Below are positions 60,764-64,000 of a stretch of DNA of 64,000 nt, one piece after another (the stretch's first letter is position 1; each line of letters begins with the position of its first letter). The notes under the pieces are model-generated. The model made no database searches. It worked only from the letters and a program-made list of their open reading frames with translations, and was not told the DNA's origin. The position numbers were made by a program, and so were the translations under genes. The DNA is from an uncultured Clostridia bacterium. GTDB taxonomy: Bacteria; Bacillota; Clostridia; Oscillospirales; CAG-272. Location: assembly GCA_944391805.1 (NCBI GenBank), contig CALXUY010000065.1, positions 1 to 64,000 on the forward strand, given 5' to 3'.

Positions 60764-62038
60764 ATGAAAAACGGAAAATTTTTTGGCGCACTGACTCTGC
60801 TGTTCGCCTTTGCACTGGCCGGAGCGGGCTGCACCGACAAAGCCCCGTCGGGGGGAGAACCCACCGATACCGGCACGCAGACTCCGCCGGAGCCGGAAAC
60901 CCCGCAGAGCGCCGCGTATGTGGTGGAAAGCGCCTTGGAGCTGCAGCGCCTGACCGGACTGCACGATGGCGACACGGTGCTGATGAAGGGCTTTTATCTC
61001 CCCGGAGACGGGGGAGGCGGAATGTTTGTTTGGGATGAAGGCTCTGCGGCGGAAATCGATGGCGGCACCGTGTTCGGCGGTGGGAGCGATACCGGCCGCT
61101 TTGTGCGGGACTGTGAGCCGAACTACCGGAATGTCAGGTGGTTCGGTGCCGTTGGGAGCGGCAGCACGGACGATACCGAGGCCATCCAAAGGGCCATCGA
61201 CAGCCTGCCCGCATCGGGCGGTACCGTTTCTGTTCCGGGCGGCAATTATCGCATCAGTCAGCCGTTGCAGATCGGCAACGGAGACGGTGCCAACCGGCAC
61301 TCCACGGTCAACGGCATCCGTCTGATAGGCGAGGGGGGCGGCTTTGCTTCCGGAGGCACACAGTATCCGACCCGTCTCACGGCTGCTGTGCCGATGGAAA
61401 CGATGCTCTCGGTCAACGGCAAAATCAGTGACGTGGTCCTGCAGGATATGTTCATCGACGGCAATTATATGGCGAATAGCGGAATTGTCATTCAGGCGGC
61501 CAGCGGTCTGACCGTAACCGATATTTCGGTTGGCGTTACGCTTGTGTACGGCATACAGGTTCTTGGCGGATCGGGTATCGGGACCGAAAATAAGCTGAAC
61601 CGTTTTGAAACGGTTTCGGTTTACGCGGTGGAGGAGAAAACAATCTGCCTCTATATGGACGGCGCTACCGAGGGCACCCCCGGCAACAGCATGACAACCT
61701 TTGTGGACTGCAGATTTGACACTGCACAAACCGAAAATTCCTACGCTGTCTGGATGCGCAGCACCACCGGAACCGATTTTTACCGCTGTCACTTCAACAC
61801 CTATCAGGACAGCAGCACGGGACTGGTGCTGGATGCAACCAATTGCCACGGATACCCGTATGGAAATGTCTTTTACGATTGCTCCATCGTCTCGGTTGCG
61901 GTTCAGGAGGATCAGACCGGTTATATCGGCCGCAATTTCTTCTACGGCTATGGCACCTATGATCTGGAGGATCTGCCGGAGCACCCGATGCTCTCGGGTA
62001 TTACCGATGCGGGAATCCCCTTTAATCTCGGCTCCTGA
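60764..62038 (+). CDS. Paralogous beta-helix lipoprotein lacking the C-terminal domain
   Basis: 424 residues. Lipobox AGAGC, short linker, then the same beta-helix as the preceding protein: NVRWFGAVGSGSTDDTEAIQ, AIDSLPASGGTVSVPGGNY, LIGEGGGFASGG and the closing FFYGYGTYDLEDLPEHPML, parallel to the FYGYCTANGEELPTHNRLI of its neighbour. It stops where the neighbour's C-terminal sandwich would start, so it arose by tandem duplication with loss (or the other gained the domain). It is likely a surface glycan-binding or lyase-like protein. GAGGAG lies upstream. Confidence 0.8.
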   Translation: MKNGKFFGALTLLFAFALAGAGCTDKAPSGGEPTDTGTQTPPEPETPQSAAYVVESALELQRLTGLHDGDTVLMKGFYLPGDGGGGMFVWDEGSAAEIDGGTVFGGGSDTGRFVRDCEPNYRNVRWFGAVGSGSTDDTEAIQRAIDSLPASGGTVSVPGGNYRISQPLQIGNGDGANRHSTVNGIRLIGEGGGFASGGTQYPTRLTAAVPMETMLSVNGKISDVVLQDMFIDGNYMANSGIVIQAASGLTVTDISVGVTLVYGIQVLGGSGIGTENKLNRFETVSVYAVEEKTICLYMDGATEGTPGNSMTTFVDCRFDTAQTENSYAVWMRSTTGTDFYRCHFNTYQDSSTGLVLDATNCHGYPYGNVFYDCSIVSVAVQEDQTGYIGRNFFYGYGTYDLEDLPEHPMLSGITDAGIPFNLGS

Positions 62039-62073
62039 AGGCGGCCGGAAATGCAATGAAAGGAAGGAAAAGT

Positions 62074-63498
62074 ATGAAACAGTTATTGGTTGTGGCGTTG
62101 ATTCTTGCGTTGCTGCTCGGCCTATGCGTCATGGGAACCGTGGCGGCCGAGGATCAATGGACGGCTACCGACCTCAATCCGGTGCCTCCTGCCGACGAGC
62201 ATATCAAGATGCACGACGGCGTGAATGAAACAACCGTTGCCTTTCGTGCCGTCATCACCGGCGACTGGTATGGTGTTGCACCCTACGTCGGAGATTACGG
62301 CAACTATGGGCAGGATTTCACCATTTCGGTGTATGCGTGGGCAGGCAGCTACGAGCAAACGGTGGCGGGCGAGGCGCTGCGCCAGGGAACGGTGGGAGAC
62401 GGCGACGAACTGGGCAATACCTATCGTGACTTTCTGTTCGATGCCCCGCTGGAGAAGGGGGATTATCTCGTTGTGTATCACAATGCCACCCCGGTAGACT
62501 GGGGCATTGCAACCTGGTTCTGTCCGTCGGCGGCCATGGGCGTTGCGGTGTTCAAAAACGGCGAGGAGGTGCCCGACCGTTCGCTCGCGACCAGAATCTA
62601 TGTGGATGCGCCTGCGGGGGAGGGCTTTTCGAGAAGTCCGCTGACAGACGGAGGCACATCGGTCCCCGAGCTGGAAAATCCCTATGCGCCGGCCACCGGC
62701 AATGTCAGCTTTGGCTATGCCGGCCCGCAGTGGAATCCCAAAACGCCCATCCTGCTGACCGGCAGCACGGTTGCGGTCCGTATGGTGACCAAGGCCACGG
62801 TCAATGCCATCAGTGTATACGCCGGCTGTGAGGCGGGAGAGGGAGGCGGATTGATCTTTCGCGTATATCCATGGGCGGACGACTATGCCTCCACGTTGGC
62901 GGGAAACCCGTTACAGAGCTGGATGGTCAGCGGAATCAAGGAGGGGGAGTACATCAACTTCCCGATGGAGGGCGGACTCGAGGCGGGGGATTATCTCGTG
63001 GTGATGTCCGATGCGTTCCATGCGATTCCGGGCAAGACCGTCAGTCTCTGGGGCGGTCCGGCAGATACCGGGTTGGCCTATGTCACCTATGTGAACGGTG
63101 TGGAGAGTACCGAGCTGGATCTGTTTGCCCTGATTTATGCGCAGGGCGCCGCGGGTGAGGCGCTTGCCCCGGCTGATATGCTGGTGCCCGGCGGGCAAAC
63201 GACGGAACAGACAACAGAACAAACCACCGAGCAGCCGACCGAGCAACCGACTGAGCAGCCGACCGAGCAGCCGACCGAGCAGACCACAGACCGGCCGACT
63301 GAGCCGCTCACCGGAGACCCGACCGACACATCCGAGGAAGCTACTCCTACCGAAGGCGGAGAGGTTTCGGAAACACAGACAGGGGACGATCGTGGCGCGG
63401 GGGCAGGGTGTTCTTCGCTCATCGCCGGGAGTATGACGGTCATATGCACGGCAAGCGTGCTCGCCGCGCTGGCTGTTTGCCGGAAAAAGAAGCGCTGA
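62074..63498 (+). CDS. Secreted beta-sandwich protein with TEQP repeats and C-terminal membrane anchor
   Basis: 474 residues. Cleavable signal peptide (MKQLLVVALILALLLGL ... VAAED). Two related beta-sandwich domains (about 25-190 and 205-365), both with YAW or YPWAD strands and LEKGDYLVVYHN / LEAGDYLVVMSD, resemble the C-terminal domain of the 600-residue lipoprotein. A low-complexity stretch of TEQPTEQP repeats (~375-400) spans the wall. The C-terminus is GAGCSSL, then a hydrophobic helix and RKKKR, a tripartite sorting-like or stop-transfer end. ATG 62074 follows AGGAAGG. A glycan-binding surface role is inferred. Confidence 0.7.
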   Translation: MKQLLVVALILALLLGLCVMGTVAAEDQWTATDLNPVPPADEHIKMHDGVNETTVAFRAVITGDWYGVAPYVGDYGNYGQDFTISVYAWAGSYEQTVAGEALRQGTVGDGDELGNTYRDFLFDAPLEKGDYLVVYHNATPVDWGIATWFCPSAAMGVAVFKNGEEVPDRSLATRIYVDAPAGEGFSRSPLTDGGTSVPELENPYAPATGNVSFGYAGPQWNPKTPILLTGSTVAVRMVTKATVNAISVYAGCEAGEGGGLIFRVYPWADDYASTLAGNPLQSWMVSGIKEGEYINFPMEGGLEAGDYLVVMSDAFHAIPGKTVSLWGGPADTGLAYVTYVNGVESTELDLFALIYAQGAAGEALAPADMLVPGGQTTEQTTEQTTEQPTEQPTEQPTEQPTEQTTDRPTEPLTGDPTDTSEEATPTEGGEVSETQTGDDRGAGAGCSSLIAGSMTVICTASVLAALAVCRKKKR

Positions 63499-63585
63499 CC
63501 CGAAACGGCGCAGCGTGTATCACGCGGAGCGGAATTCTGTCAACGGTTCCGCTCCGGATCCTGCTACGGAGGTATTATAACAATC

Positions 63586-64000
63586 ATGGTTTCAAACAGT
63601 GTGTCTTTTCAGACCACCGATTCGCTGGTGCAGGCCGTGTACAACGCGGCCGAGGACAAGGCGCGGCACAATCTGGTGCAGTTTGCAGGCCGACGGGTGC
63701 TGATAGAGGGGGGAGAATACCCGAACCTCTGGCTGGAGACCCAGCCCATGGGGGGAGAAATGTATGCCAAGCGTGACCCCGAGGCGGCTTACAACAACAT
63801 CGATCTGTTTATGCGGGCGGCCGACAGCGAGGGGATGATGCCCGGCATGATTTCGTATATCGACGGCGTTTACCGCGAGCATCACAATTTTATTCAGGGC
63901 TACTGCTTTCCGGTGCATGCGCTCAATCTCTATTATCTGTTGAATTTGGACAGGGATTATCTTCTGCGCCTGTATGAGGCCTTACGCCGCTATGACGCAT
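63586..64000 (+). CDS. N-terminal part of a probable (alpha/alpha)6-barrel glycosidase
   Basis: The reading frame is open from ATG 63586 to the window edge (138 codons); the GGAGGT upstream is 12 bases away. The protein has no signal peptide. Segments such as YPNLWLETQPMGGEMYAKRD, NNIDLFMRAADSEGMMPGMI and YCFPVHALNLYYLLNLDRDYLL look like helical-barrel glycoside hydrolases in which Trp/Glu loops form the pocket, but I cannot name the family from this fragment. The gene order suggests it hydrolyses the glycan handled by the preceding surface proteins. Confidence 0.55.
   Translation, partial: MVSNSVSFQTTDSLVQAVYNAAEDKARHNLVQFAGRRVLIEGGEYPNLWLETQPMGGEMYAKRDPEAAYNNIDLFMRAADSEGMMPGMISYIDGVYREHHNFIQGYCFPVHALNLYYLLNLDRDYLLRLYEALRRYDA

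Noticed and set aside
63181..63290. CRISPR-like or tandem DNA repeat (GACCGAGCA units)
   Set aside because: It encodes the TEQP stalk in frame within a secreted protein; no spacers.

Overview
The window comes from a GC-rich, endospore-forming anaerobic Firmicute, most likely an Oscillospiraceae/Ruminococcaceae-type gut or rumen clostridium. This is inferred from spoVAD-spoVAE with a sigma-G-like promoter, rubrerythrin and a ferredoxin:thioredoxin-reductase-like protein, the GlgC/GlgD pair, ECF-type vitamin uptake genes, and the many strong Shine-Dalgarno sites and TTGACA-17-TATAAT promoters. No rRNA is present. One tRNA (Ser, GCU) is encoded.

Layout. 1-10 kb: a plus-strand signalling/transport locus. 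It holds a one-polypeptide polar amino-acid-type ABC transporter with a degenerate anti-sigma-like ATPase tail, a PAS-CPBP membrane protein, a YwaF-like membrane protein, a lipoprotein, a STAS protein, an L-lactate-dehydrogenase-like enzyme and a protein with a VOC domain. It is followed by cstA, interrupted by one amber codon. 12-20 kb: a visibly AT-richer, minus-strand block (TetR plus ABC exporter with a clear operator, a decayed acetyltransferase, and a 1608-residue exonuclease-RecQ-UvrD fusion) that looks acquired. 20-33 kb: tyrS, spoVAD-spoVAE, a sugar epimerase and a uridine phosphorylase, an SH3-repeat lipoprotein, cca, a preQ1-riboswitch-controlled queT, and a THF-riboswitch-controlled folT followed by two folC genes. 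33-39 kb: an MBOAT/DHHW polysaccharide-acylation pair with a Crp-type regulator, then thiol/oxidative-stress genes. 39-43 kb: a Gld-type ABC system whose ATPase lacks several catalytic residues. 43-52 kb: the complete glycogen cluster glgB-glgC-glgD-glgA-glgP. 52-55 kb: pdxST with a divergent, shortened pdxR. 56-64 kb: a glycan-uptake/degradation locus (frameshifted AraC regulator, solute-binding lipoprotein, two paralogous beta-helix lipoproteins, an anchored beta-sandwich protein, and the start of a probable glycosidase).

A family of about 195-240 bp elements with TTAAGGCA-type inverted ends (MITE-like) recurs four times, plus one relic. Twice its terminal TTAA supplies the stop codon of the adjacent gene. 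Two copies in opposite orientation bracket the first 4.9 kb.

The most promising unusual system is the 1.6-10 kb locus. It resembles an RsbW/RsbV-like partner switch physically attached to a nutrient transporter. All functional statements are read from sequence by eye; no database search was possible.
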